From assembly GCA_963724135.1 (NCBI GenBank), contig CAVRTA010000004.1:682001-746000 (forward strand): a stretch of DNA of 64,000 bases, written 5' to 3'. The notes below the pieces were generated by a model that saw nothing but the letters and a program-made list of their open reading frames with translations, was not told where the DNA came from and ran no database searches. The DNA is from DATLGB01 sp963724135 (GTDB lineage Bacteria > Actinomycetota > Thermoleophilia > Solirubrobacterales > Solirubrobacteraceae). How positions within the stretch are numbered: position 1 is the first letter of the stretch; every line of letters starts with the position of its first letter. Of the stretch, positions 32,547-40,318 are shown piece after piece. The position numbers and the translations under genes were made by a program.

Positions 32547-33383
32547 CTACGCCGCGGCGCGCGCCTCGACGGCGACCGAGGTCGTCCGCTCCCCGATCGT
32601 GCGTGAGACGAAAAAGCCGGCGCCGGGCAGGTAGAGCGCGCGTGCGAGGAGCTCGACCTGCGCGTGGGCGAGCGCGTCGCCAGGGCGGGTGGGGGAGAGG
32701 CCGATCAGCCGGCGAAGGTCGCGCGGCACCAGCGCGACGGCGGCGCGGCCGAGGATGCGGATCGGCATGACGTAGGGCGCGAGCTCGCGCGTCACGGGCG
32801 GTGAGACGACGAAGTCGATCGCCTCGCGCGCGTAGTCGGAGACGCACAGGCCCGGGCGCTTGGCGGCGAAGAACGCGCGCACGGCGTCGGAGCTGCGCGG
32901 GATCAGGTCGCCGGGGACGCCGACGAGCTCCGCGACGATGGCGTTCTCGGCGAAGTAGCGGTCGCGCTCGTCCGCCGTGAAGCGCGCGCCGTATGCCTCG
33001 GCCGCGACGAGGAAGGAGTGCATCTCGACGAGGTGGATCCACAGTGCGGTCTCAGGGTCGGCCGCCGAGTAGCGCTTGCCGGTGATGGGGTCGACCCCGA
33101 CCACCTTCTTGTGCACGTGGCGCACGCGCGCCGCCGCCTGCTCGGCCTCCGCGGTGCTGCCGAAGGTCGTCACGGCGACGTACTCCGCCGTGCGCTGCAG
33201 CCGGCGCAGCGGCCGCTCGCGGTAGTCGGAGTGCTGGGCGACGCCCGCCATGGCCAGCGGGTCGAGCGCTTGGATGATCAGGCTGCGCAGCCCGCCGACC
33301 AGCGTGTAGGCGGGGTTCGAGTGCACGCGCCAGGTGATGGAGTCAGGCGCGAAGTAGCCGCTCATGGGCGCGATGGTACACAA
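32547..33383 (-). CDS. DUF2236/MpaB-family oxygenase, paralogue 1
   Basis: 278 residues from TTG 33383, chosen because GGAGGA (33395-33390) is six bases upstream. ATG 33365, which gives 272 residues, lacks a ribosome-binding site. The family features are present: WRVHSNPAYTLVGGLRSLI near the N-terminus, HPL-like DPLAMAGVAQHSDYRERP, HVHKKVVG, and WIHLVEMHSF with heme-contact histidines of latex-clearing-protein/MpaB-type proteins. Those relatives are heme-b oxygenases. It is divergent from a paralogue and a TetR gene. Confidence 0.85.
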   Translation of the reverse strand: MCTIAPMSGYFAPDSITWRVHSNPAYTLVGGLRSLIIQALDPLAMAGVAQHSDYRERPLRRLQRTAEYVAVTTFGSTAEAEQAAARVRHVHKKVVGVDPITGKRYSAADPETALWIHLVEMHSFLVAAEAYGARFTADERDRYFAENAIVAELVGVPGDLIPRSSDAVRAFFAAKRPGLCVSDYAREAIDFVVSPPVTRELAPYVMPIRILGRAAVALVPRDLRRLIGLSPTRPGDALAHAQVELLARALYLPGAGFFVSRTIGERTTSVAVEARAAA

Positions 33384-33401
33384 CCTGTATCCTCCGTACC
33401 A
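33374..33401. promoter_or_regulatory. Candidate TetR operator between divergent DUF2236 genes
   Basis: TGGTAC (33374-33379) and GTACCA (33396-33401) are perfect inverted half-sites 16 bp apart, inside the short space between the two divergent starts. A TetR regulator is coded downstream of one of them, so autoregulation of both genes through this site is plausible. Binding is inferred only from symmetry and context. Confidence 0.45.
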
Positions 33402-33403
33402 CC

Positions 33404-34240
33404 ATGGCCCCGTCCGAGTCCACGTTGCGCATCACCGGTGACGGCCGGCTGTTCGCAGGCGCCGGCTACGCGCTGATGCTGCAGGTCGCCCACCCGGTCG
33501 TCAGCGCCGGGGTGGCCGAGCACTCGAACTTCCAGGAGGACCCCTGGGGGCGGCTGATCCGCACGCTCGACTACGTCAATGTCTCCGTCTTCGCTGGCGA
33601 CGTGGCGGCCGCCGAGATGGGCCGCCGGACGCGCGAGATGCACAAGCGGATCAAGGGAGTGATGGCGGACGGCACGCGCTACCACTCCCTCGAGCCGGAG
33701 CCGTTCGCATGGGTGCACGCGACGCTCGTGCACTCGATCATCAAGGTCGCGACGCGCTTCGGCACGAGGCCGACGGCATCCGAGCGCGAGACGCTCTACC
33801 AGGACTGGCGCGAGATCGGGGAGCACATCGGCGTGCGGCCCCGGGACCTGCCCGAGAGCTATCCCGAGTTCCACGAGTACGTCCGTCACATGGAGCGCAC
33901 CGCGCTCCACCCGACCGAATCCGTGCGCACCGTGCTGCGCACCATGAAGCGCCCGATCGGGCCGGACCTCCCGTACGTCGGCGAGCGCACCTGGCGGCTC
34001 GCCCGCTGGCCGGCGTCGCGCGGGCTGCGCCTGGTGACCATCGGGCTCCTCGGGCCCGCCGTGCGCGAGCGGCTCGAGCTCCCCTGGTCGCAGGCGGACC
34101 GGCTTCAGTTCGAGACGGTCGCCGCGCTCAGCCGCGCCAGCGGTCCGCTACTGCCCGAGGCGGCGCGCCAGGTCGGGCCGAACTACCTCAGGTACCGGCG
34201 CTCCGCGCTCGAACGCCAGGGCCTGGCGATCGCGGCATGA
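33404..34240 (+). CDS. DUF2236/MpaB-family oxygenase, paralogue 2
   Basis: 278 residues from ATG 33404, which has no clear Shine-Dalgarno; a TATCCT box at 33389-33394 would suit a leaderless transcript. Shared family blocks with the divergent gene: GYALMLQVAHPVVSAGVAEHSNFQEDPWGRL, split over two helices, MHKRIKGVMADGTRY and WVHATLVHSIIKVA. The conserved His residues make heme binding likely by analogy. It is translationally coupled to the TetR gene (ATGA). Confidence 0.85.
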   Translation: MAPSESTLRITGDGRLFAGAGYALMLQVAHPVVSAGVAEHSNFQEDPWGRLIRTLDYVNVSVFAGDVAAAEMGRRTREMHKRIKGVMADGTRYHSLEPEPFAWVHATLVHSIIKVATRFGTRPTASERETLYQDWREIGEHIGVRPRDLPESYPEFHEYVRHMERTALHPTESVRTVLRTMKRPIGPDLPYVGERTWRLARWPASRGLRLVTIGLLGPAVRERLELPWSQADRLQFETVAALSRASGPLLPEAARQVGPNYLRYRRSALERQGLAIAA

Positions 34241-34821
34241 GCCTGCTCGAGCGGGCTCTGGTCGCCGAGGTGCCCGCGGACGCGGATCACATCCTCGACG
34301 CGGCACTCGAGCTCGCCGCCGCCTCCGGAATCCGGCACCTGACCATGGAAGACGTGGCCCGGAAGGCCGGTGTGGGGCGGATGACCGTCTATCGACGGTT
34401 CGGGACGCGCGATGCGTTGATCGACGCGCTCGCAGGCCGCGAGGCTCGCCGCTGCCTCAACGAGCTCGACGCCGCCGCGCCCATGGGCGCGCCGCTCGAG
34501 GGCGTCATCGTGGACGGCTTCAACGCCGCGATGCGGCTGATCCGCGAGCACCCGCTGCTCGCCCGGCTCGCTCGCGTCGAGCCCGAGTCGGTGCGCAACG
34601 CCTTCACCGAGCACGACTCGGCGCTGCTGAGCATGTGCGTCGCCTTCATCGCCGCGCGGCTGCGAGAGGCCGGCGTGGCCGACCCCGAGGAGCGGGCGGA
34701 GCTGTTCGCGCGGCTCGCCGTCAGCTTTGTCCTGCTGCCCGACACGGCGCTCCCGGTGGACGACCCCGACCTGCCCCGCCGGCTCTTCCTGCCGCTACTG
34801 AGGGGACAGGCCCAGCAGTAG
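34237..34821 (+). CDS. TetR/AcrR-family transcriptional regulator
   Basis: 194 residues; ATG overlaps the preceding stop. The N-terminal helix-turn-helix domain is clear (ILDAALELAAASGIRHLTMEDVARKAGVG, then MTVYRRFGTRDALIDAL, about residues 18-70). The remainder is an all-helical ligand-binding domain. It probably represses the divergent DUF2236 pair through the inverted repeat at 33374-33401. The last codons (LLRGQAQQ) lie inside a hairpin and share a 17-base string with the end of the RAYT element at 5.9 kb. Confidence 0.9.
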   Translation: MSLLERALVAEVPADADHILDAALELAAASGIRHLTMEDVARKAGVGRMTVYRRFGTRDALIDALAGREARRCLNELDAAAPMGAPLEGVIVDGFNAAMRLIREHPLLARLARVEPESVRNAFTEHDSALLSMCVAFIAARLREAGVADPEERAELFARLAVSFVLLPDTALPVDDPDLPRRLFLPLLRGQAQQ

Positions 34822-34823
34822 CG
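34793..34823. terminator. Hairpin between convergent TetR and glycogen phosphorylase genes
   Basis: CGCTACTG (34793-34800) pairs perfectly with CAGTAGCG (34816-34823) around a 15-base loop. It overlaps the end of the TetR gene and abuts the phosphorylase stop. No T-run follows. It could terminate transcription from both sides. Confidence 0.4.
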
Positions 34824-34824
34824 C

Positions 34825-36972
34825 TCAGACCGTCACGCCGTAGAGCTGCTCCTCGTAGTCGCGCAGCATGCGGCTGGCCGAGAAGCGCGGCCCGTTGGTC
34901 TTCATCGACGCGCGCAGAAGCGCGAGCCAGGCGCGGGGGATCCCCGCCTCGTCGCGGTCGTAGAAGGAGGGGACGACCTCCTCCTCGATCAGGCGGTAGA
35001 GCTCCTGCGCGTGCTCGTGGTCCTGGCGGCCGTGGTCGTCGGACACGTCGCCGTTGAGGGCCCAGCCGTTCTCGCCGTCGTAGCCCTCCCACCACCAGCC
35101 GTCGAGCACGGACAGCTGGATGCCGCCGTTGAGGACCGACTTCATCCCGGAGGTGCCTGACGCCTCCAGCGGCGGGCGCGGCACGTTGACCCACACGTCG
35201 CAGCCGCGCACGAGCCGCGCCCCGGTCCACAGGTCGTAGTCCTCGAGGAACACCACGCGCTCCTGCACGCCGCGGGCGTGCTTGAGGCTGAACAGCTCCT
35301 GCACCAGTTTCTTGCCCTCGTCGTCCTTGGGGTGCGCCTTGCCGGCGATCAGCAGCTGGACGGGCCGGTCACCGCGGAGCAGGGCGATCGCGCGCTCGGC
35401 GTCGCGGAAGAGCAGGTTCAGGCGCTTGTAGGTGGCGACGCGGCGGGCGAAGCCGATCGTGAGCACGTCGGGGTCGAAGGCCGTGGTGGCGGCCTTGACG
35501 GCCTCGCGCGCGTCGCCGCGGGCCAGGCGGTCGAGCGCGGCGCGCTCGCGGACGAAGTCGACGAGCCGCCGGCGCTGCTGGTTGCGCACGTCCCACAGCT
35601 CCTCGTCGGAGATGCCGTCGATGGCCGCCCAGGTCTCGGGATCGTCGGCGCGCGTACGCCAGCCCGCGGGCAGGTGCTGGTCGAGCAGCCGCCGCATGGG
35701 GGGACCAATCCACGAGGGGATGTGCACGCCGTTGGTCACGTGCGTGATGGGGACGTCGAGCGCCTGCCACATCTCGCGCGCGACCTCGCCGTGCCGGGCG
35801 CTGACGCCGTTCGCGGCCCGGCTCGTGCGCAGCGCGAACTGCGTGACGCCGAACGGCTCGTGCTCGTCCTCGGGATACGTGCGCCCGCGCCGGATGAGCG
35901 CGTCGGGGTCGAGCCCGCTGGCGTCGAGGAACCCCCGCAGGGTCGCGGTCACCTGCTCCGGCGGGTAGGTGTCGTTCCCCGCCGGGACCGGCGTGTGGGT
36001 GGTGAACACCGTCTCGGAGCGCGCGTGCTCGAGCGCCGCGTCCCAGTCGCCGCCGTGGGCCCGGGCGCGCGCGAGCGCGGCGAACGCGGCGTGGCCCTCG
36101 TTCATGTGCACCACGCCGGGGTCGGCGCCGATGGCCGCGAGCGCGGCGACCCCGCCGAGGCCGAGCAGCGCGTACTGCGCCAGGCGCGTGTCCGGGTCGG
36201 CGTCGTACAGGCGCGAGGTGATCCAGCGGCTGACGCTGTCGTTCTCGGGCAGCTCCGTGTCCATCAGGATCAGTGGCACGCGGCCGACGTCGACTCGCCA
36301 GAGCTGCGCTGTGACCTCGTCCTCGGCGATCGGAACGGTGATCTTCAGCGGCTCGCCGTCGTCCCCGGTGATCACCGCGGCGGGAAGCCGCTCGGGGTCG
36401 GTCAGCACCCAGTACTCCTGCTGCCAGCCCGAGTGATCGACGCGCTGGCGGAAGTAGCCGCGGCGGTACATCAACCCGACGCCCACCAGCGGGAGCGCCC
36501 GGTCGGACGCCTCCTTGAGGATGTCGCCGGCGAGCGCGCCGAGGCCGCCCGAGTAGATCGGGAGCGACTGGTGCACGGCGAACTCGGCGCTGAAGTAGGC
36601 GACCGGGCGCGCGGGGTCGACGGGCCCGGACGCGGGACGCTCGAGGTCCTGGCCGACCAGCCGCTCGAGCTCTGCCGCGCGCTCGAGCAGTTCGCCGTCT
36701 CCTGCGGCGCGCTCGAGCACCTCGCTCGATGCCTCCTGGAGCAGCCGCACCGGGTTGCCGCCGACCATCCGCCAGCGCCGCGGGTCGATCGACCGGTAGG
36801 TCTCCGAGCCGCCCGGCAGCCACGCCCAGCGGTAGTTGTAGGCGAGCCGGGCCAGCGGCGCGAGCGGGTCGGGCAGCCGGCGCGCGAGATCGTCGGCGGC
36901 ACGTCTCAGGTCGGTCTCTCCACGCACGAGGCCCATCATCACAAGGTTCCCGACGGGCGGTCGGCCAATCAT
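34825..36972 (-). CDS. glgP: Alpha-glucan (glycogen/maltodextrin) phosphorylase, short form
   Basis: 715 residues, the short bacterial/archaeal type rather than the ~815-residue E. coli form. The N-terminal module is LAYNYRWAWLPGG, followed by YFSAEFAVHQSLPIYSGGLGALAGD. The PLP lysine is Lys611 in GTSGMKSVLNGG. Other active-site stretches are FARRVATYKRLNLLF, IAGKAHPKDDEGK and NGDVSDD. It releases glucose-1-phosphate from alpha-1,4-glucans. The start is uncertain: ATG 36939 and 36936 inside the frame are alternatives that remove 11-12 residues not typical of the family. Confidence 0.93.
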   Translation of the reverse strand: MIGRPPVGNLVMMGLVRGETDLRRAADDLARRLPDPLAPLARLAYNYRWAWLPGGSETYRSIDPRRWRMVGGNPVRLLQEASSEVLERAAGDGELLERAAELERLVGQDLERPASGPVDPARPVAYFSAEFAVHQSLPIYSGGLGALAGDILKEASDRALPLVGVGLMYRRGYFRQRVDHSGWQQEYWVLTDPERLPAAVITGDDGEPLKITVPIAEDEVTAQLWRVDVGRVPLILMDTELPENDSVSRWITSRLYDADPDTRLAQYALLGLGGVAALAAIGADPGVVHMNEGHAAFAALARARAHGGDWDAALEHARSETVFTTHTPVPAGNDTYPPEQVTATLRGFLDASGLDPDALIRRGRTYPEDEHEPFGVTQFALRTSRAANGVSARHGEVAREMWQALDVPITHVTNGVHIPSWIGPPMRRLLDQHLPAGWRTRADDPETWAAIDGISDEELWDVRNQQRRRLVDFVRERAALDRLARGDAREAVKAATTAFDPDVLTIGFARRVATYKRLNLLFRDAERAIALLRGDRPVQLLIAGKAHPKDDEGKKLVQELFSLKHARGVQERVVFLEDYDLWTGARLVRGCDVWVNVPRPPLEASGTSGMKSVLNGGIQLSVLDGWWWEGYDGENGWALNGDVSDDHGRQDHEHAQELYRLIEEEVVPSFYDRDEAGIPRAWLALLRASMKTNGPRFSASRMLRDYEEQLYGVTV

Positions 36973-37042
36973 CCCTTCGGACGACCGACGATCACCCCAA
37001 CAGCCGATGTAACGCTTCGGACGCCTTGGGAGCCTTCACCGG

Positions 37043-37966
37043 GTGCCGGTAGCGCTCGAGATGCCCACACTCCGCGAGCTCCTCCGGCGCGCTCGCATCC
37101 CCGCCGCGCTCCTCGCGGCGGTGGTCCTCGTCGCCATCGCGCTGGGCGGCCCGGCGCAGGCGTTCCTCGACGCGCTCGGGCGGGTCGTCAGCGCCGATCC
37201 CGCCTGGGCGCTGGCCGCGGCGGGCTTCGAGGTGCTCTCGTTCGCCGGCTACATCGCGCTGCTGGGGCACGTGACCGGCCTGAGCCGGCGCGACAGCTAC
37301 CGCACCACCCTCGCCGGCGCGGCCGCCACCCGCCTGCTCCCGACCGCGGGCGCGGGCGGCGCGGCGCTGACCCTGTGGGTGCTCAGGCGCACCGGCCGTG
37401 GCGGCATCGAGACGCTGCTCACCTTCCTCGTGCTCCTGTACTCGGTGTTCCTCGCCGCCGTCCTCGGCGCCGCGCTCGCCGCCGGTCAGCCCGTCCCGGC
37501 GCTGCTGTCCGGCGCGGCGCTGATCGCCGCCCCGTTCGTGCCCAGGCTCAGCGCAGCGGTGCGCGCCGCCGGCGCGCACGTGCGCCGCCCGGACGTCCGG
37601 CTGCTCGGCGCGCCGGCCTGGTGGGCGTTCGACTGCGCGGTCCTGTGGGCCGCATTCCACGCCGTCGGTGCGCCGCCCGGGCTGAGCGTGCTCGTCCTCG
37701 GCTACTTCCTCGGCCAGGTGGCCAACACGATCCCGCTGCCGGGCGCGGCCTCGACGGGCATGATCGGGGTGTTCGTCGCCGTCGGGGTGGCGCCCGACCT
37801 GGCGCTGGCCGCCGTGCTCTCCTACCGGGCCATTGCGATCTGGCTGCCTGCCCCCGCAGGCGTGCACGCGCTCGTCGGCCTGCGGCGGTCGCTGGCGGAG
37901 GAGGACAGGCCCCGGACTAGAATGTTTGGCTTATTGCAAGCCAAATCGGAGGTTATGTGCCCGTAG
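37043..37966 (+). CDS. UPF0104/lysylphosphatidylglycerol synthase TM-region-like membrane protein
   Basis: 307 residues from GTG 37043; ATG 37061 is an alternative. Seven or more hydrophobic segments are visible. The family hallmarks are RRDSYRTTLAGAAATRLLPTAGAGGAALTLWVL, divided over a loop, and YFLGQVANTIPLPGAASTGMIG. Such proteins resemble the flippase part of MprF without its synthase domain, and a lipid-flipping role is possible. The last residues extend into the infA start region: its stop overlaps infA by ten bases. Confidence 0.8.
   Translation: MPVALEMPTLRELLRRARIPAALLAAVVLVAIALGGPAQAFLDALGRVVSADPAWALAAAGFEVLSFAGYIALLGHVTGLSRRDSYRTTLAGAAATRLLPTAGAGGAALTLWVLRRTGRGGIETLLTFLVLLYSVFLAAVLGAALAAGQPVPALLSGAALIAAPFVPRLSAAVRAAGAHVRRPDVRLLGAPAWWAFDCAVLWAAFHAVGAPPGLSVLVLGYFLGQVANTIPLPGAASTGMIGVFVAVGVAPDLALAAVLSYRAIAIWLPAPAGVHALVGLRRSLAEEDRPRTRMFGLLQAKSEVMCP
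37925..37945 (+). promoter_or_regulatory. Perfect hairpin directly upstream of the infA ribosome-binding site
   Basis: TTTGGCTT (37925-37932), loop ATTGC, then AAGCCAAA (37938-37945). The 8-bp stem stands three bases before GGAGG (37948-37952) of infA and inside the end of the upstream frame. AT content is well above the surroundings. It could be an attenuator or a translational control element. Confidence 0.5.
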
Positions 37967-38175
37967 AGGAAAAGGTCGAGTTCGAGGGTGAGGTCACCGA
38001 GGCCCTGCCGTCGCTCATGTTCCGCGTCAAGCTCGACAACGGCCACGAGGTGCTCGCGCACCTGGCCGGAAAGATGCGGCGCTTCCGCATCCGCGTGCTG
38101 CCGGGGGACCGGGTCCGCGTCGAGGTCTCGCCGTACGACCTCAGCCGCGGCCGCATCACCTACCGCTTCAAGTAG
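37957..38175 (+). CDS. infA: Translation initiation factor IF-1
   Basis: 72 residues, the standard IF-1 length, with the OB-fold sequence (EVTEALPSLMFRVKLDNG, HLAGKMRRFRIRVLPGDRV, YDLSRGRITYRFK). It binds the ribosomal A site during initiation. The GTG start at 37957 has GGAGG at 37948-37952. infA usually sits with rpmJ, rpsM and rpsK in the ribosomal protein region; here it stands alone after a membrane-protein gene, so the genome may have another copy. Confidence 0.97.
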   Translation: MPVEEKVEFEGEVTEALPSLMFRVKLDNGHEVLAHLAGKMRRFRIRVLPGDRVRVEVSPYDLSRGRITYRFK

Positions 38176-38192
38176 TCCGCTCCAGCCGGCGA

Positions 38193-39380
38193 TCACCGGC
38201 CGTTGGGCTGGAAGACGATCTTGAACGCCCCGTCTTCCTTCTTCTGGAACTTCTCGTAGGCCTGCGGAGCCGAGTCGAGCGGCAACCTGTGCGTCGCGAA
38301 CGTCTCCGTCCCCAGCGGGTCGGCGTCGTCCGTGACCAGCGGCAGCAGGTCGTCGATCCAGCGCTTGACGTTGGCCTGGCCCATCCGCAGCGTGATCTGC
38401 TTGTCGAACAGCGTCAGCATCGGCAGCGGGTCTGCCTGGCCGCCGTAGACACCCGACACCGAGATCGTCCCTCCCCGGCGGACGAGTTCGATCGCCAGGT
38501 TGAGCGCCGCGAGCCGGTCCACGCCGGCGGTCTTCATCAGCCGCTGCGCGACCGCGTCGGGGAGGAACCCCACCATCTGCTGCATGGCCTCGGCGACGCG
38601 CGAGCCGTGCGCCTCCATCCCGACCGCGTCGACCACCGAGTCGGGGCCACGGCCGCCGGTGGCGTCGCGGACGGCCTCCACGACATCGCCGATGGTCGGG
38701 TCGAACACCTCGACCCCGTGGCCGGCCGAGCGGGCGCGCCGGTCGTCGTTCGGGTCGATGCCGAAGACGCGGTAACCGCGGTGCTGGGCGATGCGCGCGC
38801 TCATCTCACCGATCGGCCCGAGGCCCAGGATCGCGACGGTGCCGCCATCGGGCACTCCGGCGTACTCAACCGCCTGCCAGGCGGTGGGCAGCACGTCGGA
38901 GAGGTACACGAAGCGGTCGTCGGGCGGGCCCTCCGGGACCTTGACGGGCCCGTAGTGCGCCTGCGGGACGCGCAGGAACTCGGCCTGCCCGCCGGGCACC
39001 TGCCCGTAGAGCTCGGTGTAGCCGAGCAGCGACGCGCCCGTCCCGTGCTGTGAGTTCTGGGTCGTCTCGCACTGCGTCTGCAGACCGCGGTCGCACATCC
39101 AGCAGCGCCCGCACGAGATGTTGAACGGGATCACCACGCGGTCTCCCGCCGCGATGTGCGCGACCTCGCTGCCGACCTCCTCGACGATGCCCATCGGCTC
39201 GTGGCCGAGGATGTCGCCCTCGTGCAGGAACGGCCCCAGCACCGTGTAGAGATGCAGGTCCGAACCGCACAGGCCGGTCGTGGTCACGCGGACGATCGCG
39301 TCGGTCGGCTCCTCGATCACCGGGTCCGCGACGGTGTCGACGCGGACGTCCTCCTTGCCGTGCCAGACGAGCGCCTTCAT
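38193..39380 (-). CDS. Zinc-dependent alcohol dehydrogenase (MDR superfamily, formaldehyde dehydrogenase-like)
   Basis: 395 residues; ATG overlaps the previous stop (ATGA). Catalytic zinc ligands are Cys38 (GLCGSD), His60 and Glu61 (GHEPMG). Structural zinc cysteines are Cys90, Cys93, Cys96 and Cys104. The Rossmann motif is ILGLGPIGEMSA with an acidic residue after the second strand (GIDPNDDRR), which suggests NAD. Length and the insert near residues 105-125 resemble glutathione-independent formaldehyde dehydrogenases. It is last in a three-gene unit with a DJ-1/PfpI protein and a NYN protein. Confidence 0.9.
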   Translation of the reverse strand: MKALVWHGKEDVRVDTVADPVIEEPTDAIVRVTTTGLCGSDLHLYTVLGPFLHEGDILGHEPMGIVEEVGSEVAHIAAGDRVVIPFNISCGRCWMCDRGLQTQCETTQNSQHGTGASLLGYTELYGQVPGGQAEFLRVPQAHYGPVKVPEGPPDDRFVYLSDVLPTAWQAVEYAGVPDGGTVAILGLGPIGEMSARIAQHRGYRVFGIDPNDDRRARSAGHGVEVFDPTIGDVVEAVRDATGGRGPDSVVDAVGMEAHGSRVAEAMQQMVGFLPDAVAQRLMKTAGVDRLAALNLAIELVRRGGTISVSGVYGGQADPLPMLTLFDKQITLRMGQANVKRWIDDLLPLVTDDADPLGTETFATHRLPLDSAPQAYEKFQKKEDGAFKIVFQPNGR

Positions 39381-39955
39381 GCGGTGGCGCCGGCCTCGGC
39401 GACGTCGTGGGCGCCCTCCGCGAACTCCTCGACGATCTTCGAGCAGAAGGCCGGCAGGTCGTCCGGGTTGCGGCTCGTGACCAGGCCGTTGTCGACCACG
39501 ACCTCCTCGTCGACGACGTCGCCGCCCGCGTTGCGGATGTCGGTCCGCAGCGACGGATACGAAGTCAGCGTGCGCCCCTTGACGAGGTCCGCCTCCACCA
39601 GCGTCCACGGCGCGTGGCAGATCGCCCCGACGGGCTTGCCGGTGGCGAAGTACGAGACGAGGAAGGTCCGCACGCTGTCGTCCATGCGCAGCTTGTCGGC
39701 GTTGACCGTGCCGCCGGGCAGGATCAGGCCGTCGTAGTCCTCGATGTCGGCGTCGCCGACGCGCTTGTCGACGGAAAAGGTGTCGGCGGGCTCGAGGTCG
39801 TGGTTCATCGCCTGGATCTCGCCGTCCTTGATCGAGAGCAGCTCCGTCTTGGCGCCGGCGTCCTCGACCGCCTTGCGCGGCTGCTCCAGCTCGACCTGCT
39901 CGACGCCGTCGGTCGCGATGATCGCGATGCGCTTGTTGGAAAGATCGTCAGCCAT
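39377..39955 (-). CDS. DJ-1/PfpI family protein (class I glutamine amidotransferase-like)
   Basis: 192 residues from ATG 39955. The nucleophile elbow is GAICHAPW with Cys113 and His114, and the early acidic residue lies in GVEQVELEQP. The sequence LILPGGTVNADKLR is typical of the YhbO/PfpI branch. Members are described as glyoxalase III-type or protein-repair enzymes and stress proteins. Coupling to an aldehyde-type dehydrogenase suggests detoxification of reactive carbonyls. Confidence 0.9.
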   Translation of the reverse strand: MADDLSNKRIAIIATDGVEQVELEQPRKAVEDAGAKTELLSIKDGEIQAMNHDLEPADTFSVDKRVGDADIEDYDGLILPGGTVNADKLRMDDSVRTFLVSYFATGKPVGAICHAPWTLVEADLVKGRTLTSYPSLRTDIRNAGGDVVDEEVVVDNGLVTSRNPDDLPAFCSKIVEEFAEGAHDVAEAGATA

Positions 39956-39965
39956 ACCCCGGGCG

Positions 39966-40289
39966 CTACCCGCCCAGGCCCGCGCGGAACGTGCGCGCGG
40001 CAATCACCTGACAGCCGTCCGGCAGACGGGCGATCAGCCCGCGGTCGGAGGTGACGACGGTGTCGCCGGAGGCGGCCATCTCCGCGATCAGGTCGTCGGC
40101 CACCGGCGCCCAGCGCACCACCACCCCCGCGGCGGCGCCGAGGTCGCGCGGAGCCCCGTCGAGGACCAGCACGATCTGATCCCGCCCACCCCCGAGCTGG
40201 TCCAGGAGCCGCCGCATCGCGCCCGTGCGGTCTCGCCACCAGCCGTCCGGGACGCTCCCGATGACGTTCATGCCGTCGACGATCAGCAT
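39966..40289 (-). CDS. NYN/PIN-like (YacP-type) nuclease-fold protein
   Basis: 107 residues. MLIVDGMNVIGS has the first acidic residue of the NYN fold, IVLVLDGAP the second and TVVTSDRGL the third, so the metal site of a PIN-like RNase is complete. YacP/Rae1-like proteins cleave or bind RNA. It is the first gene of the unit with the PfpI protein ten bases downstream, and divergent from the M20 peptidase. Confidence 0.82.
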   Translation of the reverse strand: MLIVDGMNVIGSVPDGWWRDRTGAMRRLLDQLGGGRDQIVLVLDGAPRDLGAAAGVVVRWAPVADDLIAEMAASGDTVVTSDRGLIARLPDGCQVIAARTFRAGLGG

Positions 40290-40318
40290 GGCGGGCGCGA
40301 GACTACGATCCGGGGCCC

